Counted from the first letter of the stretch, positions 52,146 through 62,216 are shown. The stretch is 64,000 bases of DNA from Chryseobacterium sp. OV279 (GCF_900128945.1 NZ_FQUD01000002.1:648371-712370), one strand, 5' to 3'. Numbers and translations: made by a program. Notes: generated by a model from the letters alone, not told the origin.

Positions 52146-55100
52146 TTATTTTATATTTTTAGATTTTAAAATTCTTTGATTATCTACAGAATTCATAAAT
52201 CTCATAAATCCTGTAGAGTCATTATTTTTTATATATTTTGCAGTGTCTAAAGATTTAAAAGATCCATTTTTATCATAAGTCCAAGTATTGTAAACACTGT
52301 ATGTGCTATCACTTTGTTTACCTAATAAAGTGTTTTTAATATCCGCTAATCTATCTGCCACCCAAGATCCAGCATAAAACCTTCCTGCCCAAGTTATGTT
52401 TCCATTCTTTCCAGGTGCAGGAAAAGTACTAGGGACAACAAAACTACCCCAGTCTAAAGTAAAGGTTCTATCACCTGGTCTTAACTTATCATGTGTACTT
52501 GCATCAAAATCTGTTCTCGCCATACCACCAGTGTTTGTAATTTGAGGGAACTCCTCATTTGTAGTTTCTATTAAACTTGCTAAATAGGAAGACAATTGTT
52601 GTATAGCGCCATAAGGACCGTAACCTCTATTTTGTCTTTTTTCAAAATCATCAAGAACTTTTTTAAAAGCCACCATCATAGCTTGATGAAGCGCATCGAT
52701 ATTAAATTTAGTTCCTTTTTTACCTGTTAAAACAACAGGGGCAAGATCAATATTTTTACTGCCATCAGCATTCGAGCTTGTTGTATCGGATCCATTATTA
52801 CTATTATTAGTCCCACTAGAACTTGCAGATGAGGTTAAACTGCCTCCGTTTCCTCCTCCTCCTGTAGGGTTTGCTAAGTTCTGAAAAGCTCCCCATCCAT
52901 TATTCTGAGCGATAAAATCTATAAGCGCGTCATTATTTAGACTGCCTCCTCCGGCATAAAAACTCCAAAGTGATTTCGGATACATCACTGATTCATCTAC
53001 AGCATCCTGTGTCTGTGGCTTTCTTCCATCAGGATCAATAAAGCTTATGGGGTTGTTAAAGGCATAATTATAAGGAGAATACCTTGTCATCTGCTCTGCC
53101 AATGGATCTATGACACCCCATCTTCCCAGATCAGACATATAAAACCGGGCTCCATAATCATACATTCCTGTTTCCTGAAGTTCTTTGCCGTTGTATTTAT
53201 AACTGTGCCAGCTTCCAAAATCTGAGCTGTTAATTCCGTTTCCTCCTGTATGGTTAAGCCCGAAAGGATAGTAGTTGTTGGTTTCTAAAATTTCAGGAGC
53301 ACCTGCGCTGTTTTTGGTAAAACTTACCCTTGTATTTCCAAGGTGGTCTTTATACTGGTAAATATAACGGTTTTCCTCGAAACTGTAAAAACCTTCTGCG
53401 GTAGGCACAAAATCAAGCTTCCATTCCGGAGTACCACCCCCGGGAAGTACAATGCCTTTATAAGCCTGTTCTTCATAGGCAAATTCTGTCCGGCAGGTCA
53501 GACAGGGCTGCAGTCCGCCTCCAAAATCATTATAGCTATACTGAAAGCCATCCAGATAGTCTGTCATACGGGTTGTGTTTGAAGATCCTCTTCCGCTTGA
53601 TGGTGCGAAATACGTTTTTCTAAGTTTTGTTCCGTCAGCACGGTACAGATAATCAAGACTGTAAGAATTGGCTCCTAAAATGGTAGTCTGTGTAATCGCG
53701 TAGCTGTCCGGCAGGCTTAAGAAGTTGTAGGCAATGCTCTGGATTCCTTTATCCTTCATGGTGATCATATTGCCATTGGCATCATAATCGATCACGTTAT
53801 TTCCGCCTTCATAGCCTGTATCGTTCATGGCATTTTCAATCACCTTATCCAGACGGTTTCCAGTGTATTCGTAAACCAGGTTATCCACCAGGGTAGAGGT
53901 CGTTCCAAAAACCGGAAAAGCATTTCTTTTGAGGGTGGTTATATTCCCGTGCAGATCGTAGGTAACATGCTCATTATAATTATTATTGTGAGGAGCTGTA
54001 GAACCCGGTTCTGCATAGATGGCATCTTTTAGCCTGTTCAGCGGATCGTATATATAGGAATATCTTTTGAGAATCCCGTCTGAAGCAGACTTCCAGTCAA
54101 CTTCCGAAATGTTTCCATTACTTTTCCCCGGGGCAACAGTTGCATATTCCGGATTCTGGTATTTCAGGGCATAGCCAAAAAGTTTGCTGCCTAAAGTGGA
54201 CGGATCATTTATTTTAGTCAGTGCTCCACGGATGTCGTACTGATAATCCATGCTTTCAAGACCGCCGCCTACTTTTTTATTGGACAGCTGGGAAAGCTCA
54301 TTATAGGTGTTTTCTGCGAGCAGTTCCACGGGACCGCTGCCTACCTGATGATGGTGTTTCATCACCCTGTTCTGGCTGTCGTAATCAAAGCTTTGGGAGA
54401 TGACCTTTTCTGTATCTGTGTTCAGTCTTTTGTGGTAGACTTTGGTTTGTTGGGCTACTCCTGCAAAATCAAGTTCTGTTTCGGTTTTGGTGTATCCACC
54501 CAAATGATTAATAGTATAGCTGCCTACAGATCTTCCTTTGGTGTCATAGTACGCATAAGTTTTGGTCCAGTTGTCATCTTCTATATTTTTCACCAGACTT
54601 AATGTAGGCATCATGTGAGTACTGACAGAAGCATTCTGCGCATCAGTGATGATGGGTTTCCCCATTATTGTAGCGGGAAACGAGGGATTAAAGCCGTATG
54701 CAGGGTAGGTGTCATAGTAGTTTACAGACAGTAATGTAACCCAACCCACAGTAGGATAGGTACTGTTTGGGTCATAATAGACGTCAACTCCTTGTCGGTA
54801 AAAGAAAGCATCAGCAGTTCTAGTAACGTTATTGCTTCCAAAAGTGTCAGCATAGGCCTGCTCAGAGCTTCTTCCTCCTCCGGAACTAATTCCGGTAAAT
54901 GTCACTCTTCCAAACTTATCATATTTAGTATACAGCCATTGTCCTTTGCCTCTCATCATAATGTCCTGAACTGCTACCAATCTGTCCTGCTTATCATAAA
55001 CCATCCATTCCCAGCCTTTCCCTGGAATTTTTTTCTCTACCAGCCTTCCCAATCCGTCATACCGGTACTGGTAGCACAGCTTATCCAGTAAAGCCTGATC

Positions 55101-55895
55101 GGGAACTGTATTGGATACTGCCAACGGAGGAATCACATAAGCCAGCTGTCCAAATTCATTATAAAGATAATAGGTGTCTACATCCTGCTGACCATCATTT
55201 TTTCTTACCAGAATGGTCTGTCCCTGACCATTCTGGTATTCTGTGGTCGTATTTCCATCCTGATCGGTAACAGACGTTTTATTAAGTTGGTTGAGCGCAT
55301 AGTTTCCGGGTAGCGTGATGCCGGAATCGGTTCTGCCGTCCGCCCAGTCAGTAATGAGCACATACTTTTTTACTTCACCGTCTGCATTGGTATTATAAGT
55401 CATATTCACAGGTTTCTGAGACCATGTTGTTCCTGCCGGAAGCATCTGGTTCACCCTGCCTGTATAGATGTTATCATAGATTTTTTCGGCATAGATCTTT
55501 TCATTTCCGTATCCTGCAGAAGGAGCATTGCCGAGCGGATCGGTATAGATGGCCCCGTTCAGTGTTCCGCCTTGTGGAACCGGAAGGTAGCTTTTGGCTT
55601 CACGTCCTTTTGAATCATATTCTACGGGCATCACAACGTCTCTTCCAAGAGGTGTTGCTTTAATGGCCACGGTCTGAACAGGTCTTCCCAATCCGTCAAA
55701 ATACTGTACAGTTTCTGACTTTTTGATACAGTCTGCATCCAGACAGTTTTTTGAATAGATATAGTTCTCAGAAGTGCTGAGATTGGTTTGCGCAGAAACA
55801 GTGAATGAAAAAAGAAGAATGAAAAGTGAAAAATATTTTCTTTTCTGTTTCTTTTTCAATGCTGAGCATGGAGGGGTTTTTATTATTTTTTTCAT
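52146..55895 (-). CDS. DUF6443/RHS-repeat protein with unrecognised C-terminal tip
   Basis: 1249 aa from the ATG at 55895 (MKKIIKTPPCSALKKKQKRK). A basic stretch and a signal peptide end near FTVSAQ. A DUF6443-type start (YFDGLGRPVQTVAIKATPLG) leads into many YD/RHS units such as YDGLGRLVEKKIPGKGWEWM, YDKFGRVTFTG and YQYDIRGALTKINDP. The RHS core closes with YQYKDHLGNTRVSF, YDYGARFYMSDLGRWGVIDP, NPISFIDPDGR near residue 956. The remaining ~293 aa are different: a Gly/Ser/Asn linker, LAPVVLTGKKGT, then an unknown domain with no toxin motif I recognise. The RHS shell is expected to enclose this tip. The gene lies 4 bases after the YD gene and 2 bases before the lipoprotein gene. Confidence 0.85.
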   Translation of the reverse strand: MKKIIKTPPCSALKKKQKRKYFSLFILLFSFTVSAQTNLSTSENYIYSKNCLDADCIKKSETVQYFDGLGRPVQTVAIKATPLGRDVVMPVEYDSKGREAKSYLPVPQGGTLNGAIYTDPLGNAPSAGYGNEKIYAEKIYDNIYTGRVNQMLPAGTTWSQKPVNMTYNTNADGEVKKYVLITDWADGRTDSGITLPGNYALNQLNKTSVTDQDGNTTTEYQNGQGQTILVRKNDGQQDVDTYYLYNEFGQLAYVIPPLAVSNTVPDQALLDKLCYQYRYDGLGRLVEKKIPGKGWEWMVYDKQDRLVAVQDIMMRGKGQWLYTKYDKFGRVTFTGISSGGGRSSEQAYADTFGSNNVTRTADAFFYRQGVDVYYDPNSTYPTVGWVTLLSVNYYDTYPAYGFNPSFPATIMGKPIITDAQNASVSTHMMPTLSLVKNIEDDNWTKTYAYYDTKGRSVGSYTINHLGGYTKTETELDFAGVAQQTKVYHKRLNTDTEKVISQSFDYDSQNRVMKHHHQVGSGPVELLAENTYNELSQLSNKKVGGGLESMDYQYDIRGALTKINDPSTLGSKLFGYALKYQNPEYATVAPGKSNGNISEVDWKSASDGILKRYSYIYDPLNRLKDAIYAEPGSTAPHNNNYNEHVTYDLHGNITTLKRNAFPVFGTTSTLVDNLVYEYTGNRLDKVIENAMNDTGYEGGNNVIDYDANGNMITMKDKGIQSIAYNFLSLPDSYAITQTTILGANSYSLDYLYRADGTKLRKTYFAPSSGRGSSNTTRMTDYLDGFQYSYNDFGGGLQPCLTCRTEFAYEEQAYKGIVLPGGGTPEWKLDFVPTAEGFYSFEENRYIYQYKDHLGNTRVSFTKNSAGAPEILETNNYYPFGLNHTGGNGINSSDFGSWHSYKYNGKELQETGMYDYGARFYMSDLGRWGVIDPLAEQMTRYSPYNYAFNNPISFIDPDGRKPQTQDAVDESVMYPKSLWSFYAGGGSLNNDALIDFIAQNNGWGAFQNLANPTGGGGNGGSLTSSASSSGTNNSNNGSDTTSSNADGSKNIDLAPVVLTGKKGTKFNIDALHQAMMVAFKKVLDDFEKRQNRGYGPYGAIQQLSSYLASLIETTNEEFPQITNTGGMARTDFDASTHDKLRPGDRTFTLDWGSFVVPSTFPAPGKNGNITWAGRFYAGSWVADRLADIKNTLLGKQSDSTYSVYNTWTYDKNGSFKSLDTAKYIKNNDSTGFMRFMNSVDNQRILKSKNIK

Positions 55896-55899
55896 GATT

Positions 55900-58674
55900 T
55901 TATTTGTGTTTATAGTTATACTGAGTTTCCTGCAGCGTTTTTCCTTCAGCATCAGTTACTTTCATCAGCCTGTTGGCACTATCATAAACATTTACGGTTC
56001 TGATGCCGTTGGCAGAGATAGAGTTCGTTACCCCTATCATTGGGTCATAGGTAGTTGCCGATACATTATAATTTTTCAGTGCAGGATCTTTTCTTAAGGC
56101 CTCCAGGGCCTGTAACAATGCAGGTTCATTAGCAGGATTATCACGGTCTGCATTGGATGCATCTATGGCCGCAGTAACCGAAGCCAGAGAAGCTACCTGA
56201 GAATAGGCTGCTCCTGCGATCACGGCAATGGGCTTGGTCTGGTAATATCCCCAAATGGTTGTGGTTGGAATTCCGTTTTTTCCGGTGATCTGGACAAGGT
56301 TACCCTTGCTGTCATAAAGATCAAGCGTAGAAGCGGTATAAGGATTTTGGGTCTGCATATTGTAACCGATCACGGAAGTAGCGTATATGTGAGATGGGTC
56401 ATCAAATTTGGTTTCGGCTTTTCCTACCAGCTTTCCGTTTCTTTTGGTAGAGGTTTCAAGAGGAATATCAACCATATTGGCACTAAGCAGCTTTTGTATC
56501 CCTTTGTCTGCGGGATAAAGAAGCGTTTTTTCCAGGATGGTTCCATCAGATAATGTTTCTTTAGAAGAGGTCATGTTGCTATAAGTATCCTCAAAAGTAC
56601 TTTCTGAGGTTGATACCAGTTTTTTTGCTGTCCCCGAAATATAGTTTTCTGTTGTAGCACTTTGCTTTGAAATGATTATTTTTTTCACAGGAACAACAGG
56701 GGCATCTCCTTCTATAATGTTAGACAAAGGAACTTGCTTTAGGTCATAACTCATCTCGTTTTTTTGAAGCAACTGTCCTTCACTGTAGGTTTCTTTTTTC
56801 TCAAGAAATCCCATACTACGGATATAGGTACTCATATCTTTGTCTGAGAACCCAAAAGAAGGTGTAATTCCAGGAGTAATATCTTCCGGATTTCTGAAGT
56901 AATATTTTGAATAGCTACCGTTAATCATATCTGTTACCTTGATATTGGTGTATCCAATGGGTTTAATTCCATCTCTTGATCCAATAAAACTAAGCTCTAC
57001 ACTTTGATCCAGTATTGTTCCGCTGGAACGTAACGGGTTGTCAAATAGGGAATATTCATATTTTGTATAACTCAGTGGAGAGGATGCTCCGGAGTTGAAG
57101 TTTTTAATGCTTTTGATGCGCAGGCCGTGCCCATAGTCATTGTCATCAATACGCGTTTTTTTAAATGCATAAAGTTCTATGGTCCCTTCACTTTTTCCCT
57201 GGAACGTAAAATTAAGGGTTCCTTCACTTTCAAATGTCAACATACCATTTTGGCAAAACTCATTATTATTGACACCATAAGTATAGAGTTGGGGTTCAAC
57301 ACCGTTAATGTATATGGAATATTCGCGAGTTCCCGGTCTAACCGGAGGTCCGTAGTATAAAGCATCAAATTTCACCATCGCCACCTTATAATCGGCGGGG
57401 ACAGTATAGGGCGGAGGATATTGCCCGGGCTCTGTTCGATAGGTAATGGTCTTAATTTTTTCAAAAGGATAATGATCATAATAGCCATTTGAAGCACTAT
57501 TGTTGTTGTGTGGTAGTGCTTGAGATTCAAATTCATACTCAGTCTTTCCTCCTGATGGAAGGGTAATGCTTTTCAATGCCCCATAGGTACATGCTTCACG
57601 GTTCCTAGCCTCTGCAGAATGTAAAATACCACTGTCAAAATCACAATAATTAAAAGCATTTGGATAGCCAAAGCTGTCGGATCCGTTATTAGATCCCGAA
57701 GGGATAGGATTATATTCAAAAGAAAATTTTTGGATCTGATTGCTATTTTTATCAAGATTAATGAGTCCAATCAGATGATCTCCGGATCTTTCAAAAGCAT
57801 ATTGATTGATGACTGTATTTCGGGTATCTTTGAGAACAAGTTTATCTAAAATGTACCAATCTGCATTCTTTTCTGCACTTAGTAAAGGAGCCGGACCTGC
57901 ATGCCTGTAAAGATATTCTATACTTCCTATACCATGAACGGTAATTTTCTTGATTTTCTGCTGCTGTAGTGAACCCAGAAACTGATTATACAGTTCTGTT
58001 GTAGTTTCATATTCAATAACAGCTGCTTCTTCATTTTTGATATTAAAAATCTTAGACAGGAAAAAACCGCTGTTAACCATTCTTGTAATTGTGGTTATAT
58101 CGCTTATGTTTATTGTATTGATATTAAGCTTATCAAAAAGATAGCTATTCCCTTTAGTATCAGTAATGGTAAAAGACTTTATTTTACCTTCCTTTGTATC
58201 TTTTGTAATGGCTATTTTATCGTTTGATGGTGATGTGTGTACAGCTTCCAGTTCCTGGGTGGAGCTATTATTGGTGATAAAGAATTTTCCGCTTCCTCCA
58301 GGATAACTATAAGAAAAAACATCAGAATCAATTTTCCCATTAGTGCTTTTACTATAATCTTCTGCTCTGCGGGTTTTATCTCTTACAATACTTCCAACAC
58401 TGGAAAGATTCCAGCCTAGGCCTGCATCACTGATCAGACTAAATCGGTTAAGGCTCTCAGTAGTGTAATTGACTGACAAGTTAATACCAATACCTGTTGT
58501 GGGAACCTCTATCCCAAGCAGTGGAAGGCCTATATTAGGAATGCCTTGAAATACATTGGCATCACCGTTCGTCACATAATCATATTTTTGAAGGCCTATT
58601 TTATCCTGCGCAGAAATGCTGATATTTCCTAAAAGAGCAGTCAATAAAAAAGCACTTAGTATTAATTTTTTCAT
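55900..58674 (-). CDS. Secreted YD-type protein preceding the RHS protein
   Basis: 924 aa with a signal peptide (about 1-22, ending SISAQ). The first third has NIGLPLLGIEVPTTGIGINL and SDAGLGWNLSSVGSIVRDKTRR, the pattern found at the start of SpvB/Tc-like and other RHS-type secreted proteins. The middle is beta-rich. The end has YD units: YDSKGNLVQITGKNGIPTT and VNVYDSANRLMKVTDAEGKT. It has no RHS core or toxin tip. Encoded 4 bases before the RHS gene and 6 bases after the T9SS gene, it probably forms one half of a two-part RHS particle, by analogy to TcB-TcC. That comparison is inference. Confidence 0.78.
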   Translation of the reverse strand: MKKLILSAFLLTALLGNISISAQDKIGLQKYDYVTNGDANVFQGIPNIGLPLLGIEVPTTGIGINLSVNYTTESLNRFSLISDAGLGWNLSSVGSIVRDKTRRAEDYSKSTNGKIDSDVFSYSYPGGSGKFFITNNSSTQELEAVHTSPSNDKIAITKDTKEGKIKSFTITDTKGNSYLFDKLNINTINISDITTITRMVNSGFFLSKIFNIKNEEAAVIEYETTTELYNQFLGSLQQQKIKKITVHGIGSIEYLYRHAGPAPLLSAEKNADWYILDKLVLKDTRNTVINQYAFERSGDHLIGLINLDKNSNQIQKFSFEYNPIPSGSNNGSDSFGYPNAFNYCDFDSGILHSAEARNREACTYGALKSITLPSGGKTEYEFESQALPHNNNSASNGYYDHYPFEKIKTITYRTEPGQYPPPYTVPADYKVAMVKFDALYYGPPVRPGTREYSIYINGVEPQLYTYGVNNNEFCQNGMLTFESEGTLNFTFQGKSEGTIELYAFKKTRIDDNDYGHGLRIKSIKNFNSGASSPLSYTKYEYSLFDNPLRSSGTILDQSVELSFIGSRDGIKPIGYTNIKVTDMINGSYSKYYFRNPEDITPGITPSFGFSDKDMSTYIRSMGFLEKKETYSEGQLLQKNEMSYDLKQVPLSNIIEGDAPVVPVKKIIISKQSATTENYISGTAKKLVSTSESTFEDTYSNMTSSKETLSDGTILEKTLLYPADKGIQKLLSANMVDIPLETSTKRNGKLVGKAETKFDDPSHIYATSVIGYNMQTQNPYTASTLDLYDSKGNLVQITGKNGIPTTTIWGYYQTKPIAVIAGAAYSQVASLASVTAAIDASNADRDNPANEPALLQALEALRKDPALKNYNVSATTYDPMIGVTNSISANGIRTVNVYDSANRLMKVTDAEGKTLQETQYNYKHK

Positions 58675-58680
58675 CTTTGT

Positions 58681-60297
58681 TTATTTCTTTATGAGTTTAG
58701 CATTTGCCGTTTTATTTCCATCCGTTTTTATCGTCACCAGATAAGCCCCCTGAATCAGATTCTGAGTATTGATCTTCGTTACTTTATTCTTCGTTTTCAA
58801 GCTCTGAAGCTGTCTTCCACCCATATCATACAGCATAATATCAGCTTCTTTGAAATCGAAACCTATTTCTACATAAGCATAGTCTGAAACCGGATTCGGA
58901 TAAATTTTAATATCTTGTTTTTCAATTAATTTATTGATCTGGCTGTCTCCAAGCTTGACAATCTTCCAGTTCTCTTTTCCAAGTTCTTCCGCACTGGTTC
59001 CTGCCAGAATGATGGAGCCATCTCTGTTTAATTTTATGTCTGAAAGTCTTTCCTCTTTCTTTCTGGATTCTCCTTTCACATATTTTCTCCACTCTTCATT
59101 GCCGTCCTGGTTCAGGTACAGCATCCAGAAGGTTTCATCATCTGTCTTTATCTTTCCTTCTGCCTGTGTATAGCCTCCTAAAAGAATTCCTTTTGAGGAT
59201 TTATCATCTGCTGAATGTAGGACACTCATTCCCATTAAAATATCTCTGTTTTTGAAATTGAAAGACTTTTGCAAGATTGCATCGCCTCTTTCGTTTAAAG
59301 AAATTAGCCATAAATCTGTTCCTTCTTCAATCCCTACCGTTTTATTTCCCGATCTCTCAGATCTGGATTCTCCACCGATTAAATATCCTGCCGATGTTAA
59401 AGCCAATGTTCTGATATGATCATCGCCTTTGCCACCAAAGTTCTTCTCCCATTCTACTTTTCCGGTTTTATCAAGTTTGACGATCCAATAATCTCCCTCG
59501 CCGAAATTATCCGTAGACTTAGCGGTTCGGGATACGAGATGCGAGGTTGCCGAAGAAGACTTATCCGTGGAACCCGAAACCCGGATCTCGGAACTTCTCG
59601 AGTAAATTCCCAACAACGCTCCTCCATCTCTGGTAGGAATCATTTTCTCCACTTCATCCAGACCTTTTCCGCCCAGAACAGTTTCAGAAAGTATTTTTCC
59701 ATTTTTATCCAATCTTGAGACCCAAACATCTTTTGACCCATAACCGCTAGTTCCCTGAGGCTCTCGAAGGGAACTTTGTCTGTTTCCAGCGACAAAAAAT
59801 CCTAGGTCTGTTGTTTGAATAACAGATCGTGCTTCCTCATCAGAAGAACTTCCCAATGTTTTCTGCCAAAGTTCATCTCCGAATTCATTGATTCTGATCA
59901 GCCAGACATCAGATCCACCTTTGGAATCTTCTTTTTTATCCAATCCTTTTCCGGAATAAGATGTTCCGGCCAGAAGAAAACCTCCTTCCTGAGTGGCTAC
60001 AGAAGCCGAAAGATAATCATGATTCTGCCCTGAGAAATATTTCTCCCAAACCTGCTCTCCCTGCTGGTTCAGTTTGATTAAATGGAAATCGTAACCATTA
60101 TTCTGTTGACTCCCTTCCTGTATTTTGGATGCCTGAATTGAGCTTCCCGAAATAAGATATTGCTGATCAATAGTCGTCGTAACCTGGCTTAGAAAATTCT
60201 GTGTAGAAGACCTGATGTCTTTCTGCCACAATACTTCCTGGGCAGAAAGCCCCAGAAGCGTGCACAAGGTCAATGCACAGGAGTAGAATTTCTTCAT
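58681..60297 (-). CDS. T9SS-sorted repeat protein, first gene of the RHS operon
   Basis: 538 aa with a signal peptide (about 1-19). About eight repeats of roughly 50 aa have the pattern GGFLLAG.S.S ... DVWLIRINEFGDELWQKTLG, which should fold as a beta-propeller. The C-terminus is a T9SS type A domain (IYPNPVSDYAYVEIG ... AKLIKK). It begins the operon, downstream of a near-perfect promoter. It is the only one of the operon's proteins with a T9SS domain, so it may be the surface anchor or carrier for the YD and RHS proteins, by inference from linkage. Confidence 0.8.
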   Translation of the reverse strand: MKKFYSCALTLCTLLGLSAQEVLWQKDIRSSTQNFLSQVTTTIDQQYLISGSSIQASKIQEGSQQNNGYDFHLIKLNQQGEQVWEKYFSGQNHDYLSASVATQEGGFLLAGTSYSGKGLDKKEDSKGGSDVWLIRINEFGDELWQKTLGSSSDEEARSVIQTTDLGFFVAGNRQSSLREPQGTSGYGSKDVWVSRLDKNGKILSETVLGGKGLDEVEKMIPTRDGGALLGIYSRSSEIRVSGSTDKSSSATSHLVSRTAKSTDNFGEGDYWIVKLDKTGKVEWEKNFGGKGDDHIRTLALTSAGYLIGGESRSERSGNKTVGIEEGTDLWLISLNERGDAILQKSFNFKNRDILMGMSVLHSADDKSSKGILLGGYTQAEGKIKTDDETFWMLYLNQDGNEEWRKYVKGESRKKEERLSDIKLNRDGSIILAGTSAEELGKENWKIVKLGDSQINKLIEKQDIKIYPNPVSDYAYVEIGFDFKEADIMLYDMGGRQLQSLKTKNKVTKINTQNLIQGAYLVTIKTDGNKTANAKLIKK

Positions 60298-60339
60298 CTA
60301 TTTGTGTTTTAAATTAATATTAGTTTTATAAATAATGCG

Positions 60340-60370
60340 GCAAATTTAACGTTTTTTAACATATCTACAA
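60340..60370 (-). promoter_or_regulatory. Near-perfect promoter of the RHS operon
   Basis: On the minus strand TTG (60368-60370), a 19-base spacer, then TAAATTTGC (60340-60348). The leader to the ATG is about 35 bases. The rest of the 60298-60608 gap holds no gene. Confidence 0.85.
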
Positions 60371-60553
60371 GTCTCTTTAATTAGATTTAATGTGAGTTTT
60401 ATCACTTACCGAAGTTTTTATAGCACAATGTGTTTTGATGAGGTAAAGGTATCATCACATAGCGATAAAACGTGTCGTATTATAATCGTTCGGGAATAAA
60501 TCTACGGTATTACGGAAGAGAATAATCAATAGAAATTAAAGTCTAAAGCAAAA

Positions 60554-60580
60554 AAAGAGAAACCCGAAAGTTTCTCTTTA
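60554..60580 (-). terminator. Terminator of the DUF2314-ankyrin gene
   Basis: AAAGAGAAAC (60554-60563) pairs with GTTTCTCTTT (60570-60579). On the minus strand it is followed by a T-rich run. Confidence 0.85.
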
Positions 60581-60608
60581 TTATATACTATTTTCAGTTA
60601 AAATATCT

Positions 60609-61427
60609 TTATCCCTGTAAAACCGGAATAATATGCTCCCATTGCAGCTGTTGTGCATAGTCCAGCGCTGTTTTTCCGTTTTTGGATCTTACATTTTTAT
60701 CGGCTCCGGCTTGCAGGGCAATTTTTACAGAAGTTAAATTTCCGGCAATCGTTTCTTTGTGCAGAAGCGTAAGACCATTATCATCCGCATGAGTCAGTTC
60801 ATCAGGATATTCCTGCAGGAATTTCACGAATTCTCCTTCCATATTTTTACTCATCGGATGCTCTGTCAGATTTTCAGGTTTTTCCTTTTGCTCGTTCACC
60901 ACGAGTATATCATTGAAATCTCCGAAATCCAGCTGCCAGGCGTCATCATGCTCCTTTCTTTCATCTTCCGGCATATCGGCACGCATTTTATGAATCGTAA
61001 ATCCGCCGTAAGTTTTCGGTAGAGTATTTTCAGATGAAGAAAACAGTTTGGAAAGTCCTTTCTGTTTCTTTACTGCCGGAGTAATGGCAAATAACCAGTC
61101 ACTGATCTTATTCAGAGGAATTTCGAAATAATCTCCGGGCTGTATGTTGGTCAGTTCATTAGGCTCATTCATCAGGAAACCGCTTACATGGTCGCCGTCA
61201 AAATCAATTTCATTGATCCACATATGCTCCACGGTATTTTCTCCGGTTTCAGGATCTTCCTGGCTGAATGAAGCTTTCACACAGGCCAGATCAAGACCCG
61301 GTATAATCCTTCTGTTTTCCCAGGACTGCTCCCGCCAGAAATATTTAAAAGTTTCTCTTGCTTTTTCATACGCTTCGATCATTTTGGGATCTTTCCCATC
61401 AGTAAATACAAACGAATTCTCTTCCAT
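60609..61427 (-). CDS. DUF2314 and ankyrin-repeat protein
   Basis: 272 aa, cytosolic and acidic. The first part (about 10-130) is a DUF2314/YegJ-like domain: MIEAYEKARETFKYFWREQSW, VEHMWINEIDFDGDHVSGFL and NIQPGDYFEIPLNKISDWLF. The C-terminal 60 residues carry two ankyrin repeats (LTHADDNGLTLLHKETIAGN, then AGADKNVRSKNGKTALDYAQ). DUF2314 has no settled function. It occurs alone and next to polymorphic toxins, so an immunity role is possible here but not shown. It has its own terminator. Confidence 0.85.
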   Translation of the reverse strand: MEENSFVFTDGKDPKMIEAYEKARETFKYFWREQSWENRRIIPGLDLACVKASFSQEDPETGENTVEHMWINEIDFDGDHVSGFLMNEPNELTNIQPGDYFEIPLNKISDWLFAITPAVKKQKGLSKLFSSSENTLPKTYGGFTIHKMRADMPEDERKEHDDAWQLDFGDFNDILVVNEQKEKPENLTEHPMSKNMEGEFVKFLQEYPDELTHADDNGLTLLHKETIAGNLTSVKIALQAGADKNVRSKNGKTALDYAQQLQWEHIIPVLQG

Positions 61428-61463
61428 TGTGATTGGTGATTGATAAGTTAATAGTTGATAATG

Positions 61464-61506
61464 ATGCCGGGTTCAAAAGTGTCTGAAACGCTCTTAAACC
61501 CGGCAT
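61464..61506. other. Hairpin between two minus-strand genes
   Basis: ATGCCGGGTT (61464-61473) pairs with AACCCGGCAT (61497-61506). A T-rich tract follows only on the plus strand, where no gene is present, so its role is unclear. Confidence 0.5.
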
Positions 61507-61577
61507 GTTTTATTTTACTAAAATACGAAAAAACGTAAACAAATGTTTGAATTTTTCGGTAAAATTTTAATGTATTT

Positions 61578-62216
61578 TTATTCTTTATCTGCCATTTTAG
61601 GTAGGAGGGCAGCGGTTTTGTAGTAACTTATATCTGCGTCAATCTTGCTTTGCAGATTTTTAAAAGTAGCATATTCATAATGTTCCCATTCTTCATCATT
61701 GTCAGGATTGGGTGTTTTGTCTATAGCCAGTTCCAGTTTTCCGTCTTCCTGATAGCTGAATTCGATAGCGGCATATTTTTCACCGTTTTCATCATCAGCA
61801 TACCAGCATTTCGTTGTTCTTTCCGGTATCGGCTGAAGTGTTTCATTATCAAGTATTTGAGAGCAGATGAAATTTTCAGGGTCATGGTGATAAAAAACGG
61901 TCTTTGAAACCAAAGGTTTTTCATCTACAGCCAGGGAATACATTTTATTGGTGGCAATGATGAAATCTCCGGCATTTTCCCTTTTCTCAATATCAAAAAG
62001 ATCAGATTTTTCCTTCAGATAGTTCACGATCTCTTTTTCATCCTCCTCGTGGTTTATGAAATAATTGATGCTGTATATTTCATCTTCGGTGAGAAATTCA
62101 ATTTCTTTCAGCACTTCAGAATCTTTTTCGTAATAATATAAATGATAGTCGTCTAATTTCTCAGCTTTGGCTTTTGAAATCACTTCTCCAAAAATGTTTT
62201 TGTATACTTTTTTCAT
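61578..62216 (-). CDS. Acidic cytosolic protein of unknown function
   Basis: 212 aa with no signal peptide and a strong excess of Glu and Asp (for example NHEEDEKEIVNYLKEKSDLF and TPNPDNDEEWEHYEY). It opens MKKVYKNIFGEVISKAKAEK. Its style resembles the two acidic proteins encoded next on the same strand, and such proteins are often immunity or adaptor proteins. I recognise no family. Confidence 0.6.
   Translation of the reverse strand: MKKVYKNIFGEVISKAKAEKLDDYHLYYYEKDSEVLKEIEFLTEDEIYSINYFINHEEDEKEIVNYLKEKSDLFDIEKRENAGDFIIATNKMYSLAVDEKPLVSKTVFYHHDPENFICSQILDNETLQPIPERTTKCWYADDENGEKYAAIEFSYQEDGKLELAIDKTPNPDNDEEWEHYEYATFKNLQSKIDADISYYKTAALLPKMADKE

Noticed and set aside
52146..55895. T6SS-delivered RHS effector
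   Set aside because: No PAAR motif, VgrG, Hcp or chaperone is nearby. The protein has a signal peptide and a T9SS-tailed neighbour.
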